Source: Mesorhizobium sp. B2-4-15 (GTDB lineage: Bacteria > Pseudomonadota > Alphaproteobacteria > Rhizobiales > Rhizobiaceae). From it: 64,000 bases of DNA. Positions 27,011-35,816 of this stretch are shown piece by piece. The DNA lies in contig NZ_VFUZ01000018.1 of NCBI RefSeq assembly GCF_006658505.1, forward strand, positions 61,843 through 125,842. Direction: 5' to 3'. Numbering within the stretch: the stretch's first letter is position 1; the number at the start of each line of letters is the position of its first letter. The notes beneath the pieces were generated by a model that worked only from the letters and a program-made list of their open reading frames with translations, was not told the origin of the DNA and did no database searches. A program made the position numbers and the translations under genes.

Positions 27011-28062
27011 GCCGCCGCGTCCTTGCCCGGGCCGGTCTTGTCCACGCCATTTTTGGCCATCCGCGTCGCGACAAGATTTCCGGCAAGGGTGCGAATCTCG
27101 GCAATGTCGAGGCCGACGAGCCTGGCGATATGCTGTTGCGGCAAGGCCGCGAAGCCCGTGCAGGCGCCGCCCATGCCGGCCGCAATGGCGCCGATCGTGT
27201 CGGTGTCGCCGCCGAGATTGGCGCTGACGACCGCCGCTTGCCAGGGATCGCCGCCCGCGACTTCCAGCACAGCGAAGGCGGCCGGAACGGACTCCTGGCT
27301 GGCGACGCCGGTGCCGACCAGGTCGGTGATCAGCCGTATCGCGTCCGTCGTCGCTTTGCCCCGCACCAGATCCTGCGCCCAGACAATACGTGCGGCGATA
27401 TCGCCGCCGGTCACCCAGTAGCCGAGCGTCGCCCCTCGCCCCGCCGCCGCGACGGCACTGTCGGAGGCGGCGCGCCAGTCACCGCCGGAAACGCCGCGGC
27501 TGACAGCGGCCGCGACGGCAGCGGCAGAGGCAATGGCGATCGAGGTGTTGTGTGTCGCCCGGCAGGTCTCGGCCACCTTGGCGACCAAAGCCTCCAGCGC
27601 TTCGACCGGCATCATGATGCCGACCGGCGCGATGCGCATGGCCGCACCATTGGTGTCGCCGCCACGCCCCGCGTCCTCGGCTGGCACACCATTGTTGATG
27701 GCATCGATGGCGCGCTTGGTCGACGGCCCGAGCAGATCGTAGCTGCCGCGCGCCTTGACATCACGCTCCCAGTCGAGCAGCGCATTGACCCAGCGCGTAT
27801 GGTCGAAGCGGTCGCCGGATTCGATGAGGATGCGGCCAAGCAGCAGCGCCTGTTCGGTATCGTCGGTGATGGTCCCGGCCGCCAGCCCCTTCGATACCGG
27901 ATGGTCGGCAACGGGCGCGACGAAATCCTCGACGTGGCCGTAGAGCTCGGCGATCCGCGCCGGCGACAGAAGCTGCGTCGGCATGCCGAGCGCATCTCCC
28001 AGCGCTCCACCGATGAGAGCGCCCATGGCGCGGTCGATCATATCCGTGCGTTTGTCCGACAT
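27007..28062 (-). CDS. ADP-ribosylglycohydrolase (DraG/ARH) family protein
   Basis: The 351-residue protein shows the family's dinuclear metal motifs: GALIGGALGDALGMP near residue 15, GTITDDTEQALLLGR (about 63-77) with the TDDT metal ligands, and SANLGGDTDTIGAIAAGMGG near residue 285 with the second ligand set. DraG enzymes cleave the N-glycosidic bond between ribose and arginine; ARH3-like ones cut O-linked or free ADP-ribose. There is no nitrogenase-linked draT nearby; instead it sits between a GntR/UTRA regulator and a PfkB kinase within a transporter operon, pointing to small-molecule catabolism. Confidence 0.9.
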   Translation of the reverse strand: MSDKRTDMIDRAMGALIGGALGDALGMPTQLLSPARIAELYGHVEDFVAPVADHPVSKGLAAGTITDDTEQALLLGRILIESGDRFDHTRWVNALLDWERDVKARGSYDLLGPSTKRAIDAINNGVPAEDAGRGGDTNGAAMRIAPVGIMMPVEALEALVAKVAETCRATHNTSIAIASAAAVAAAVSRGVSGGDWRAASDSAVAAAGRGATLGYWVTGGDIAARIVWAQDLVRGKATTDAIRLITDLVGTGVASQESVPAAFAVLEVAGGDPWQAAVVSANLGGDTDTIGAIAAGMGGACTGFAALPQQHIARLVGLDIAEIRTLAGNLVATRMAKNGVDKTGPGKDAAA

Positions 28063-28065
28063 TGC

Positions 28066-28791
28066 TCAGAACCTCATATGCAGCGCGAAATGCGCGGGGT
28101 TGAGCAGACTGGTGACATATTCGATCGGCCGGTCATCAGCGGCGCGGGTCAACCTGCGACCACGCAGGAACGGCGTGCCCTCAGGGCAGCCGAGGATGGC
28201 CGCGTCCTCGGCATTCAGCATCTCGATCCCGATCCATTCCTCGCCATGATCAGGCACGAGTCCGGCGGCGCGCAGCGTCTGGTGCAGCGATCCCTCACGC
28301 AGGCCGCGCAGCGGAACGTCTTCGAGTTCCGGCGACAGCGGCAGGCGGCTGCGCTCGATGGAGATCGCATGACCGTCGCTTGCATTGGTGCGTACACGAT
28401 CGACGGCGATGAAGGACGGGCTTTCGATCTCAAGCAGCGCGGCAAGCTCCGCATCTTCGATCACCTCGAGCCGCAGCGTCCTTGTCTCGGCGTTGGCGCC
28501 AGCATTGGCCAGCGCCCGCGACCAGCCGATCGCGTCGTCGACCGGCTTTCCGTCGAAAGTGACGAAGGAGCCGATGCCGACCTTGGTGGTGATCAGCCCA
28601 CGGCTTGACAGTTCCTCGAGGCCCTTGCGGACCGTATTGCGGCTGACGGAGAAGCGCTGGACCAGTTCATTCTCGCTTTGCAGGCGATCGCCGAAGCCGA
28701 GCACGCCGGAGCGGATTTCATGCTCCAGAACGGTGGCGATCTGCTCGGGCTTGCCCGTGCCGGGAGAGAGCTGAATCGCGCCGCGCTTCAT
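28066..28791 (-). CDS. GntR-family transcriptional regulator, HutC/UTRA subfamily
   Basis: The 241-residue regulator has a winged helix-turn-helix at about residues 15-75 (GVLGFGDRLQSENELVQRFS, then VSRNTVRKGLEELSSRGLI) and a C-terminal UTRA ligand-binding domain (RGRRLTRAADDRPIEYVTSL). The start ATG 28791 is preceded by AGGTG; a GTG start at 28830 would lie inside the palindrome described next, so it was rejected. It is the first gene of the operon down to 22128 and probably autoregulates it, being relieved by the imported compound or its phosphorylated product. Confidence 0.9.
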   Translation of the reverse strand: MKRGAIQLSPGTGKPEQIATVLEHEIRSGVLGFGDRLQSENELVQRFSVSRNTVRKGLEELSSRGLITTKVGIGSFVTFDGKPVDDAIGWSRALANAGANAETRTLRLEVIEDAELAALLEIESPSFIAVDRVRTNASDGHAISIERSRLPLSPELEDVPLRGLREGSLHQTLRAAGLVPDHGEEWIGIEMLNAEDAAILGCPEGTPFLRGRRLTRAADDRPIEYVTSLLNPAHFALHMRF

Positions 28792-28806
28792 ATGGGCACC
28801 TGTCCA

Positions 28807-28830
28807 GTGAACCTGTATAATCCTGTTCAC
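28807..28830. promoter_or_regulatory. Inverted repeat GTGAAC-N12-GTTCAC, probable UTRA regulator operator
   Basis: Perfect 6-base arms (28807-28812 and 28825-28830) are separated by ctgtataatcct. The site lies 16-39 bases upstream of the regulator's ATG and overlaps its likely promoter or 5' leader. Position and symmetry fit an autoregulatory operator for the GntR/UTRA protein. Binding is inferred. Confidence 0.55.
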
Positions 28831-28989
28831 TACTCTGACGCGACAGCTCTGTCAACGAGCAAGGAATGAATGCCCGCACAACGCAGGCAAGCCGAGAGCA
28901 CGGACTGGCAGGCAGCCGCCGCCGAGCAGGCAACACTCGGGCATCCCGCGGCGCTCAAGGCCGGCAAGGCGTCAACATAGTCGTCCGGA

Positions 28990-29027
28990 GAAAAAGAAAG
29001 CCCGCTCCGGGAAGCCGGGGCGGGCCT
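28990..29027 (-). terminator. Rho-independent terminator
   Basis: Stem gcccgctccgg / ccggggcgggc (29000-29025) closes a GAAG loop. On the minus strand it is followed by CTTTCTTTTT. It could end the DUF3309 transcript at 29203 or, more closely, the candidate sRNA. Confidence 0.75.
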
Positions 29028-29110
29028 TGGAGGAGGATAAGGGGTGGGACCCTCTCCTCTTGTTTCCACGGGGGTGTGGACCGCCACTAGCATACCTGAA
29101 TCTCGCGTGA
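28990..29110 (-). ncRNA. Candidate trans-acting sRNA with anti-Shine-Dalgarno motif
   Basis: On the minus strand the segment contains a hairpin with arms GAGGA and TCCTC around an inner GGGT/ACCC, an exposed CCTCCTCC (29036-29029), and ends in a strong terminator with a T-tract. Anti-SD motifs of this kind in loops followed by a terminator are known for rhizobial sRNAs such as the alpha-r14 family. No promoter was proven and identity with that family was not tested. It lies between the GntR operon and the DUF3309 gene. Confidence 0.35.
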
Positions 29111-29202
29111 CACAGGATCACAAGCCGGCTTTTTTCATCACAATCCGGTGCGCAACGATATCAATACGATCACGAAATCGCGATCACCCACGGATCGCGC
29201 CC

Positions 29203-29367
29203 TTAGATGCGTCCGAGCACGACAAGGATGATGATGATCAGCAGCAAAAGCCCGAGTCCACCGCCGCCATAATAGCCGGTTCCGTAGAACGGCCCGCCAC
29301 CGAGCCCGCTGAAGCCGCCAAGTAACGCAATGACTAGAAGGATGATGAGTATGGTGCCTAAGCTCAT
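29203..29367 (-). CDS. DUF3309 family small membrane protein
   Basis: A 54-residue protein: MSLGTILIILLVIALLGG, then a glycine- and tyrosine-rich middle (GGGPFYGTGYYGGGGLG), then a second hydrophobic run ending VVLGRI. This pattern is characteristic of DUF3309, small envelope proteins common in Rhizobiales. The ATG at 29367 has AGGAG nine bases upstream. Function is unknown; the two membrane segments joined by a glycine hinge suggest an inner-membrane hairpin. Confidence 0.85.
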   Translation of the reverse strand: MSLGTILIILLVIALLGGFSGLGGGPFYGTGYYGGGGLGLLLLIIIILVVLGRI

Positions 29368-29791
29368 GATTCCCGCTCCTGTGTGCGCTCATGCGCCGGT
29401 TAGACATCGCTTGCTGCGATGTTCGAAGATGAGAACGCTCGAGCGGCCTTACCGTTCCGCCCCGCGAGGCATCGCCAAGCAAGAAGGGTTCGTCGGCAAA
29501 TGGCTAGCTCCACCCTCTTGGCGCTGTGATAGGCTGCGGATCGAAGGCGAGGAGCGATCATTCGGGGCGACCTGAGAAGACCCAATGACGCGGAAAGGCC
29601 GCCTGGAGCGGCGGGCTTTCCGACCGGCCGGAGGCCAGGAGAGTGCGCTTGAAAGCTCGGGCCGACGGCTTCGCGGCGCGGATAGCGCCAAAATCGCGTG
29701 TCGGTCGCTGGAAGGCGACCAATCGATCCATTTCGAGCATGGCGGGGAAGCGCTGTTGGCCAATCCGACCCAACCAGGTCGGCTAACCCCT
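29368..29791. other. 424-base stretch without a supported gene
   Basis: Open frames on both strands here lack ribosome-binding sites and family features. The region begins with the upstream leader of the DUF3309 gene and ends at the stop of the methyltransferase-like gene. I see no hairpin terminator or repeat shared with elsewhere in the window. Confidence 0.5.
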
Positions 29792-30472
29792 TCAGAATAT
29801 CCGGTAGAACAGCCTGTAGCGTACACGTTCCATATAGGCGCGATACTCCGGCTCGGCGACCAGCAGGGCCTCCTCGCGCAGGATTCGATACAGCTGCATG
29901 TAGGTGATGACCGCATAGACCGCGAGATTGTGGAAGGAAAAGGCCGACAGCAGGTAGAGCACGTGTCCGGCAAGGTAGCCGGCATAGATCGGGTGCCGCA
30001 CAAGCCTGTAGGCGCCGCCCGTCATCACGCCGCGATTGGCAGGCAGGATGGCAAAGGAGCGGCCCAGCGATATCTTGCCCCAGATGACAAACAACAACGC
30101 GATCAACTGCAGCGGTGCAGCGATGTAGACCGGAACAAGCGCGATGCCAGGTTTGAGGCTGATCAACGCTACTCCAAAACTTGCGGTTACGGAGACGATG
30201 ACCGCAAGCGGATTCCAGTCACGCGTCACCGGACGCCGCGACAAAAGCAGCCAGGTGAAGGTGAGTATCTCGGAAATCGCAACCAGCGCGGTGTTGAGCC
30301 GGGTCGGATCCTCCAGGAGTTGATGGACGCCGCGGAAGACAAACAGTCCCGCGCAGGCCAGGGCACAGGTGCGAAAGAAGCCTTCGCGCAGGTCGGTCAG
30401 GATCTCGCGCTTGCGCGCCTCGGACAAAACCCCGTCCCGGTTGGCACGCGAGAGCGCTTCACTTTTTGACAT
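29792..30472 (-). CDS. Isoprenylcysteine carboxyl methyltransferase-like membrane protein
   Basis: The 226-residue protein has four to five hydrophobic segments. The C-terminal half carries the ICMT/PEMT-type pattern: TGGAYRLVRHPIYAGYLAGH with the conserved RHPxY, then EEALLVAEPEYRAYMERVRY with the E-x-x-L and Y-x-x-Y residues that close the SAM-binding site. Bacterial members methylate small lipids or quinones, or have unknown substrates. The start is uncertain: ATG 30472 has no clear ribosome-binding site and an in-frame GTG at 30517 is possible. It is divergent from the TPR gene. Confidence 0.8.
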   Translation of the reverse strand: MSKSEALSRANRDGVLSEARKREILTDLREGFFRTCALACAGLFVFRGVHQLLEDPTRLNTALVAISEILTFTWLLLSRRPVTRDWNPLAVIVSVTASFGVALISLKPGIALVPVYIAAPLQLIALLFVIWGKISLGRSFAILPANRGVMTGGAYRLVRHPIYAGYLAGHVLYLLSAFSFHNLAVYAVITYMQLYRILREEALLVAEPEYRAYMERVRYRLFYRIF

Positions 30473-30724
30473 AAGCAAGGCAAACACCCCGATGATCCCT
30501 CGGGGCGACCTTTGCACGCAACCATTGCCGGGCGGTTAACCGACAAGATCAGATCGGCATTAAACGGGTCGCAATGCCCTCGACCAGCAAGCGAGCTGCG
30601 GGAACCACAATGCAAATTGTGTCCGCCATGTTGCAATTTATGCTTGCATTGCGGAACAAATAAAGAACAATAGGCGGATTACCGCTGAAGCGGACCAAGG
30701 GGTTTTCGGGGGAGGACCAGCGAA

Positions 30725-33700
30725 ATGGCGAGTTGGAAGGGCGCGGGGCTAGCCGCCGCCGCTATCATATCATTCGTGCAGGCGAAGACCTCCTCAAACC
30801 GGCGGCAGTTGGCTGGGCTTGCGGTCATCCTTGCGCTGAACGCACCGGCCCTCGCGTCAGAGAAGGACTATGCAACCTGCATTGGCGAGAGTGTCGAGCC
30901 GGACAAGCGCATAACCGCCTGCACGGCGATTGCGGAGGACACCGCGGAGCCGCCGAGCATCCGCGCCACCGCATACATCTATCGGGCCGTCGCCCGGGAC
31001 GACAAGCAGGATTACGATCGGTCGATCGCCGATTACAGCGAGGCGATTGCGCTCGATAACAAGCAGGCTTCGGCATACTTCAACCGCGGAGCCGATTGGT
31101 ACAACAAGGGAGACAACGACCGCGCCATCGCGGATTTCAACATTGCCATCAGCCTGGAGCCGTCGGCCAGCGATGCCTATTCCAGCCGTGGCGCCGCTTT
31201 CCTGCGCAAAGGCAGCACCGATGCCGCCATTCTCGATTTCCAACAGGCGATCGAGGCCGATCCACGGAACGGCAAGGCCCATGCCGGCCTCGGCACCGCC
31301 TGGGACAGGAAGGGTGATCTGACACGCGCCATAGCAGAATATGACGAGGCGATCCGCATCGATCCGAAGGACGCCGACGCCTTTTTCGGCCGCAGCCGCG
31401 CCAGGATGCTCAAGGGAGACGGTGCCGGTTCGGCGGCCGATTGCCGGCGCGCCATCGAGCTCGACCCGAAGCGTGGGGGAAGCTGTGGCGAGCAGGATGC
31501 GGGAGCCGATGGCAAACCGCCCACGCCGGCGGATACGCATAAACCGCGAGCCATTGTTCCTGATTTAGGGGCCACGCAAGACACGCTTGCCGCTAGGGCC
31601 TTGGCGGCGTCCGACCCGCGCGCGCTGGAAGCGACCCTTGGCGGCGATGCCTTTCTGGACATGGGCAAGTACGATCAGGCGATAGGCGCCTACAACCAGG
31701 CGATCTCGCTCGACCCAAACAACCGGTTCGCCTATTTTGGCCGTGGCAAGGCCTGGGCTGCCAAACGCGCTTATCAGCAGGCCATCGCCGACTACGACAG
31801 GGTTATCGAACTCGCCCCCAATTTTGCAGCGGCGCTTTTTCGCCGGGGCCTTGCAAAGGTCACGTTTGGCGACATCGATGGCGCTCTCGCCGATTGCGAT
31901 CGCGCCGCCACGCTCGATCCACAGGCTCGCGACGCATTTTACTGCAAGGGCATGGCTTGGCATGCCAAAGGCGAAGCGGGAACCGCAATCACTGCCTATT
32001 CGGTGGCGATCCGGATCGATCCGAAGGATGACGCCAGCTATTACGGACGTGGCATGGCGTGGGCCGACCAGAAAGATTACGAAGGCGCCATCGCCGATTT
32101 CGACCAGGCACTCAAGCTCGATCCGGACAATGGCGACTACGCCGTAAGCCGCAAGGCGGCGGTGGCGTCACGGGAAGAACAGGCTGCCGAGCCCGCCGGC
32201 GGCACAGCCGAACCTGCCGATGTCGCTGACGTCATCAGGAATGCCGACCGGCTGACCAAAGAGCGCAACTATGATCGGGCGATCGCCGAATACGGCCGGG
32301 CCATCAAGCTCGATCCGGACAATTTGGTCGCCCATTACCGTCGCGGCGTCGCGCTGGCCAGCAAGGGCGACTATGACGGTGCCATCGCCGAGCATACACG
32401 GGCGCTCGCACTCAACCCGCAATATGGTGATGCGTATTTCAGCCGCGGCTGGGCCTGGAGTCGCAAGCACGACCCCAACCACGCCATTGCGGACTACAGC
32501 AAGGGTCTTCAATTCGATCCAACGAACGCCGCCGGTTTCTCGAGCCGCGCCGGAATGTGGATAGCCAAAGGCGACTACGACCGCGCGATTGCCGACCTCA
32601 ATGTTGCGATCGCCATCGATCCGACGCTACCCGACGCGCACTTTGCCCGCGGCCTGGCCTGGGGAGACAAAGGCGATTTCGACCAGGCTCTCAGGGATTA
32701 CAATCGGGCGGTTGAACTCAATCCCAAGGATCCCGAATTGCTGGCCGTGCGCGCCGCGGCGTTGTCGCTCAAAGGCGAAAAAGATCGCGCGATAGAGGGC
32801 TACACCCAAGCCCTAGCAATCAAGCCGCAGGATGTGACATCGTACGTTTCCAGGGGTATGCTCTGGGCCGACAAAAAAGACTACGACCGCGCAATTGCCG
32901 ATTTCGACAAGGCGCTAAGCCTGCGGCCCGGCGATGCCGATGCCCGCAAGGGGCGCGATGCGGCGGTCGCGGCAAACGGACAAAGCGTAGAGGTCGACGA
33001 GAAGTCCGCCCCAGATCCGCGTGCGGTCTTGGCACTGTTGGAGAGCGGCGACGCCTTCTACAAGAAGCGCAAATACGCTCGCGCCATCACCGAATACAGC
33101 CGTGCCGTGGCGCTCGCACCAAAGGAGGCGTCGACCTATTCGGCGCGCGCCCTGGCACGTTTGCAGAACGGCGAATATGACGGCGCATTGGCGGACTTCA
33201 GTCAGGCGCTCCAGCTCGATCCCGACTATGCTGAAGCTTACAACGGTCGCGCCCTTACTCTGGTGAAGAAGCGGGAGCCGGAAAAAGCCATCGCCGATCT
33301 TGACCGTGCGATCGCGATGAAACCGGACCATGCGCCGTATTATTTCGGACGCGGCAGCGCCTGGTACTACATAGGCGATTTCGACCGCGCCGTTGCCGAT
33401 TTGGACCGGGCGATTGAGCTCGATCCCAAATACGACATTGCTCGTCAGAGTCGAAAACTGGCGTTGGCGGCAAGGGAGAAAGCGTCTCGCTCGAAAAAGC
33501 CTGGCAAGCTCGCCAACGGGGCCGCCAAAGAGACGCACGATCAAGACAGCGCCCCACAAACCGACAATCAGGCAAGCGCCCTGTCGTTCTTCAAAAAGGG
33601 CCGCGCGCTGCATGAGAAGGGGGACTATGACGGCGCGATTACCGAATTCGACCAGGCGATTGCCCTCGCCCCAACATTCCGTGACGCCTATTCCGGCCGC

Positions 33701-34189
33701 GCCCTGGCCCGATATGCCAAGCACGACTACGATCGCTCCATCGACGACTACAATCAGGCAATCGCCCTCGATCCAAACAACGCCGCGACACGCTACGGCC
33801 GCGCTCAGAGCTTCACCATGAAGCAAGACTACGAACGGGCTCTTGCGGATTTCGACAAGGCCATCAGCCTCGCCCCTACCGAAGCGAACATCTATGCCGA
33901 TCGCGGCCTCGTTCGAATGGGCCAGCGCGACGACGCCGGCGCCTACGGCGACTTCCAAAAGGCTCTCAGCCTCGATCCCAACAACCTCTACGGCTACTTT
34001 GGCCGAGGCGTCATCCGAAACAGCCGGGGAGACTATGAAGGCGCCATTGCCGACCTAAGCAAAGGCATCAAGCTCAATCCGAACTTCGACGGGCTCTATG
34101 AGATGCGAAGCCGGGCATGGGAAGCCAAGGGCAACCACAAACGAGCCAAGGCCGACCGCAAGAAGGCGCTGAGCCTCGGGGCGAAGTGA
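30725..34189 (+). CDS. Giant tetratricopeptide-repeat protein (about 27 TPRs)
   Basis: The 1154-residue protein has an N-terminal hydrophobic export signal (a basic stretch then LAGLAVILALNAPALA around residues 45-55), so it is probably periplasmic. I count 27 TPRs of 34 residues with the consensus AYxxRGxAWxxKGDYDRAIAD and YxxAIxLDP. They fall in five blocks of 5, 5, 7, 4 and 6 repeats separated by charged, low-complexity linkers (for example around residues 255-300 and 480-510). TPR stacks bind partner proteins; no enzymatic domain is present. A strong GGGGGAGGA site precedes the ATG. Partner and role are unknown. Confidence 0.93.
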   Translation: MASWKGAGLAAAAIISFVQAKTSSNRRQLAGLAVILALNAPALASEKDYATCIGESVEPDKRITACTAIAEDTAEPPSIRATAYIYRAVARDDKQDYDRSIADYSEAIALDNKQASAYFNRGADWYNKGDNDRAIADFNIAISLEPSASDAYSSRGAAFLRKGSTDAAILDFQQAIEADPRNGKAHAGLGTAWDRKGDLTRAIAEYDEAIRIDPKDADAFFGRSRARMLKGDGAGSAADCRRAIELDPKRGGSCGEQDAGADGKPPTPADTHKPRAIVPDLGATQDTLAARALAASDPRALEATLGGDAFLDMGKYDQAIGAYNQAISLDPNNRFAYFGRGKAWAAKRAYQQAIADYDRVIELAPNFAAALFRRGLAKVTFGDIDGALADCDRAATLDPQARDAFYCKGMAWHAKGEAGTAITAYSVAIRIDPKDDASYYGRGMAWADQKDYEGAIADFDQALKLDPDNGDYAVSRKAAVASREEQAAEPAGGTAEPADVADVIRNADRLTKERNYDRAIAEYGRAIKLDPDNLVAHYRRGVALASKGDYDGAIAEHTRALALNPQYGDAYFSRGWAWSRKHDPNHAIADYSKGLQFDPTNAAGFSSRAGMWIAKGDYDRAIADLNVAIAIDPTLPDAHFARGLAWGDKGDFDQALRDYNRAVELNPKDPELLAVRAAALSLKGEKDRAIEGYTQALAIKPQDVTSYVSRGMLWADKKDYDRAIADFDKALSLRPGDADARKGRDAAVAANGQSVEVDEKSAPDPRAVLALLESGDAFYKKRKYARAITEYSRAVALAPKEASTYSARALARLQNGEYDGALADFSQALQLDPDYAEAYNGRALTLVKKREPEKAIADLDRAIAMKPDHAPYYFGRGSAWYYIGDFDRAVADLDRAIELDPKYDIARQSRKLALAAREKASRSKKPGKLANGAAKETHDQDSAPQTDNQASALSFFKKGRALHEKGDYDGAITEFDQAIALAPTFRDAYSGRALARYAKHDYDRSIDDYNQAIALDPNNAATRYGRAQSFTMKQDYERALADFDKAISLAPTEANIYADRGLVRMGQRDDAGAYGDFQKALSLDPNNLYGYFGRGVIRNSRGDYEGAIADLSKGIKLNPNFDGLYEMRSRAWEAKGNHKRAKADRKKALSLGAK

Positions 34190-34228
34190 ACAAGGTTGGG
34201 AGGCCGGCGGATGTCGCGGTGGAAATGA

Positions 34229-34719
34229 TTGCAAGTGGCGGCGGTCGCCGATCTGAGGCAAAGATATACACCGCTCCTGACTTCAGCGCCGGACAGCGAG
34301 GTCTCGCAAGCGCTTTCCGCGCAGCTCGACATGCTCAATCATGTCATGGCACGAGAAACGCCTGCCACGTGCAACAATTACCTGCGCAATGGGCCGGACG
34401 CGATCAGCGCGCGCCCAGCCACGATTTCCTGGCTCACCTGGACAAGATCGGTGCCACGCTGTTCAACGCCTTCGGCGCAGCCAAAAGAAGCGGTTTGCCG
34501 GCGGCCGTGCCCAGCGATCAGGACTGGTCGCTGGTCGCCGACGCCTTCATCAGAAGCGGCGGAACGCCGGTCGAGATGGACGCCATCGCGAACGTAGACC
34601 AGGACTTTGAGGGTCTCTGCCCCGCCGTCGCGAAATTTTACGCCGCCGCCCTGTCGCTGCAAGGCGAGCCTGGGTGGCACATCAAAACCGCCCTGCTCTA
34701 CGCCATCGTGAAGGATTAG
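34229..34719 (+). pseudogene. Frameshifted hypothetical gene
   Basis: One coherent product can be read only across two frames. The first frame gives ADLRQRYTPLLTSAPDSEVS, LDMLNHVMARETPATCNNYL and ends near NGPDAI. A shift close to 34410-34420 continues as HDFLAHLDKIGATLFNAFGA, PSDQDWSLVADAFIRSGGT and WHIKTALLYAIVKD to the stop at 34719. The 5' end also lacks a convincing start (a TGA precedes the first codon). Composition and helical character look like a real but broken gene of unknown family, just downstream of the TPR gene. Confidence 0.55.
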
Positions 34720-34763
34720 GCGCGGCGGCTGACGTGCCTTGACCAGACGCCGCGTTCCTTCGC

Positions 34764-35789
34764 TCAGGCGCCCACAAACTCGTCGGTGAAATACCCCTCG
34801 AAATCCGGCTTTTTCTTCAACGCCTTGCCATTGCCATCGAGCAGTATTCCCGACGAGAACAAATATCCGCCCATCGCCTCGACCTTGGCCTTGTCGATGG
34901 TGCCGATAGCGCCGGCGGCACTCTTCAGGAAATGACCGTCGTTCAGCGCCTTCAGCGAGGCGTGAATCAAAGCCGGATTGGTGAGCGTATCCTTGTTCGC
35001 GGCAATCAAGAGGTCGCCGGCCTCCTGCGGCTGGTCGACGGCGAACTCGTAGCCGCGCCGTGTCGCCTGCACGAAGGCGGCGGCCGCCTTTGGATTAGCC
35101 GACAGAAACGCATTGCTGGAAGCGATGAAGGTGGTGTGCTCGTCCGGCACGCCGTAGTCGGCATAGCGGAAGCTGCGCTGCTTCAGGCCCTTGAGCCCGG
35201 CCTCCACGCCTTCCCAGGTCGAGACTTCCAGCGTGAAATCCACGGCGCTGCTCGCCAGCGCATCATAAGCCGAGGTGCCGAGCGTCACCGTCTTGAAATC
35301 GCCCTTGCCGCCGTCATGGCGGATGATGGTCGAGATCAGCGCGTTCTCCCAGGCGCTGCCGAAACCGCCATAGGTCAGGCCGTCAAGATCCTTCGGGCTT
35401 TTGATCGCGGCGCGGTCGGCGTTGAAGACGACGCGGCCGGTCTCCGACTGGACGACGGCATAGACCGCCTTGAGATCCGCGCCCGCGCTCTTCTGCGTGA
35501 ACAGGCCGAGCGCGCCGGAAATTCCGAAATCGGCGACGCGGTTGGCGACCAGCGTGCCCGAGCCGGTATCGCCATAGGGCAGGATTTCGACATCGAGCCC
35601 GGCATCGCGGTAGAAACCCTTGTCGCGAGCGACGAACAGGCCGATGTGGTTGGTGTTGACAGTCCAGTCGAGCGCGACGGTGATTTTTTGCGCTTCCGCC
35701 CTGGCGCGCGCGGCCCCGGCGAGCGGAGCCAGCGGCAGGCCGGCGGCCAAAGCCAGGAGCAGCGCCTGGCGGCGGTTGAGTTCAGTCAT
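34764..35789 (-). CDS. thiY: Thiamine-precursor ABC transporter substrate-binding protein (ThiY/NMT1 family)
   Basis: The 341-residue periplasmic protein has a Tat-like or Sec signal (NRRQALLLALAAGLPLAPLA with an arginine pair). The mature protein begins ITVALDWTVNTNHIGLFVAR, the typical NMT1/ThiY opening that contacts the pyrimidine (HMP/FAMP) ligand, followed by GFYRDAGLDVEILPYGD. The ATG at 35789 has GGAGAG upstream; earlier in-frame TTG/ATG codons overlap that site. It is the last gene of the TPP-riboswitch operon starting at 38284. Confidence 0.88.
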   Translation of the reverse strand: MTELNRRQALLLALAAGLPLAPLAGAARARAEAQKITVALDWTVNTNHIGLFVARDKGFYRDAGLDVEILPYGDTGSGTLVANRVADFGISGALGLFTQKSAGADLKAVYAVVQSETGRVVFNADRAAIKSPKDLDGLTYGGFGSAWENALISTIIRHDGGKGDFKTVTLGTSAYDALASSAVDFTLEVSTWEGVEAGLKGLKQRSFRYADYGVPDEHTTFIASSNAFLSANPKAAAAFVQATRRGYEFAVDQPQEAGDLLIAANKDTLTNPALIHASLKALNDGHFLKSAAGAIGTIDKAKVEAMGGYLFSSGILLDGNGKALKKKPDFEGYFTDEFVGA

Positions 35790-35816
35790 TTTTCTCTCCA
35801 TCAAACAATCGGGCCA

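Noticed and set aside
26914..28608. 564-codon open frame on the plus strand
   Set aside because: It is antisense to the kinase, glycohydrolase and GntR genes, all of which carry clear family motifs; the product is compositionally a shadow.
29558..29773. 71-codon minus-strand frame before the methyltransferase-like gene
   Set aside because: No binding site, no family features and no neighbour coupling; likely chance in GC-rich DNA.
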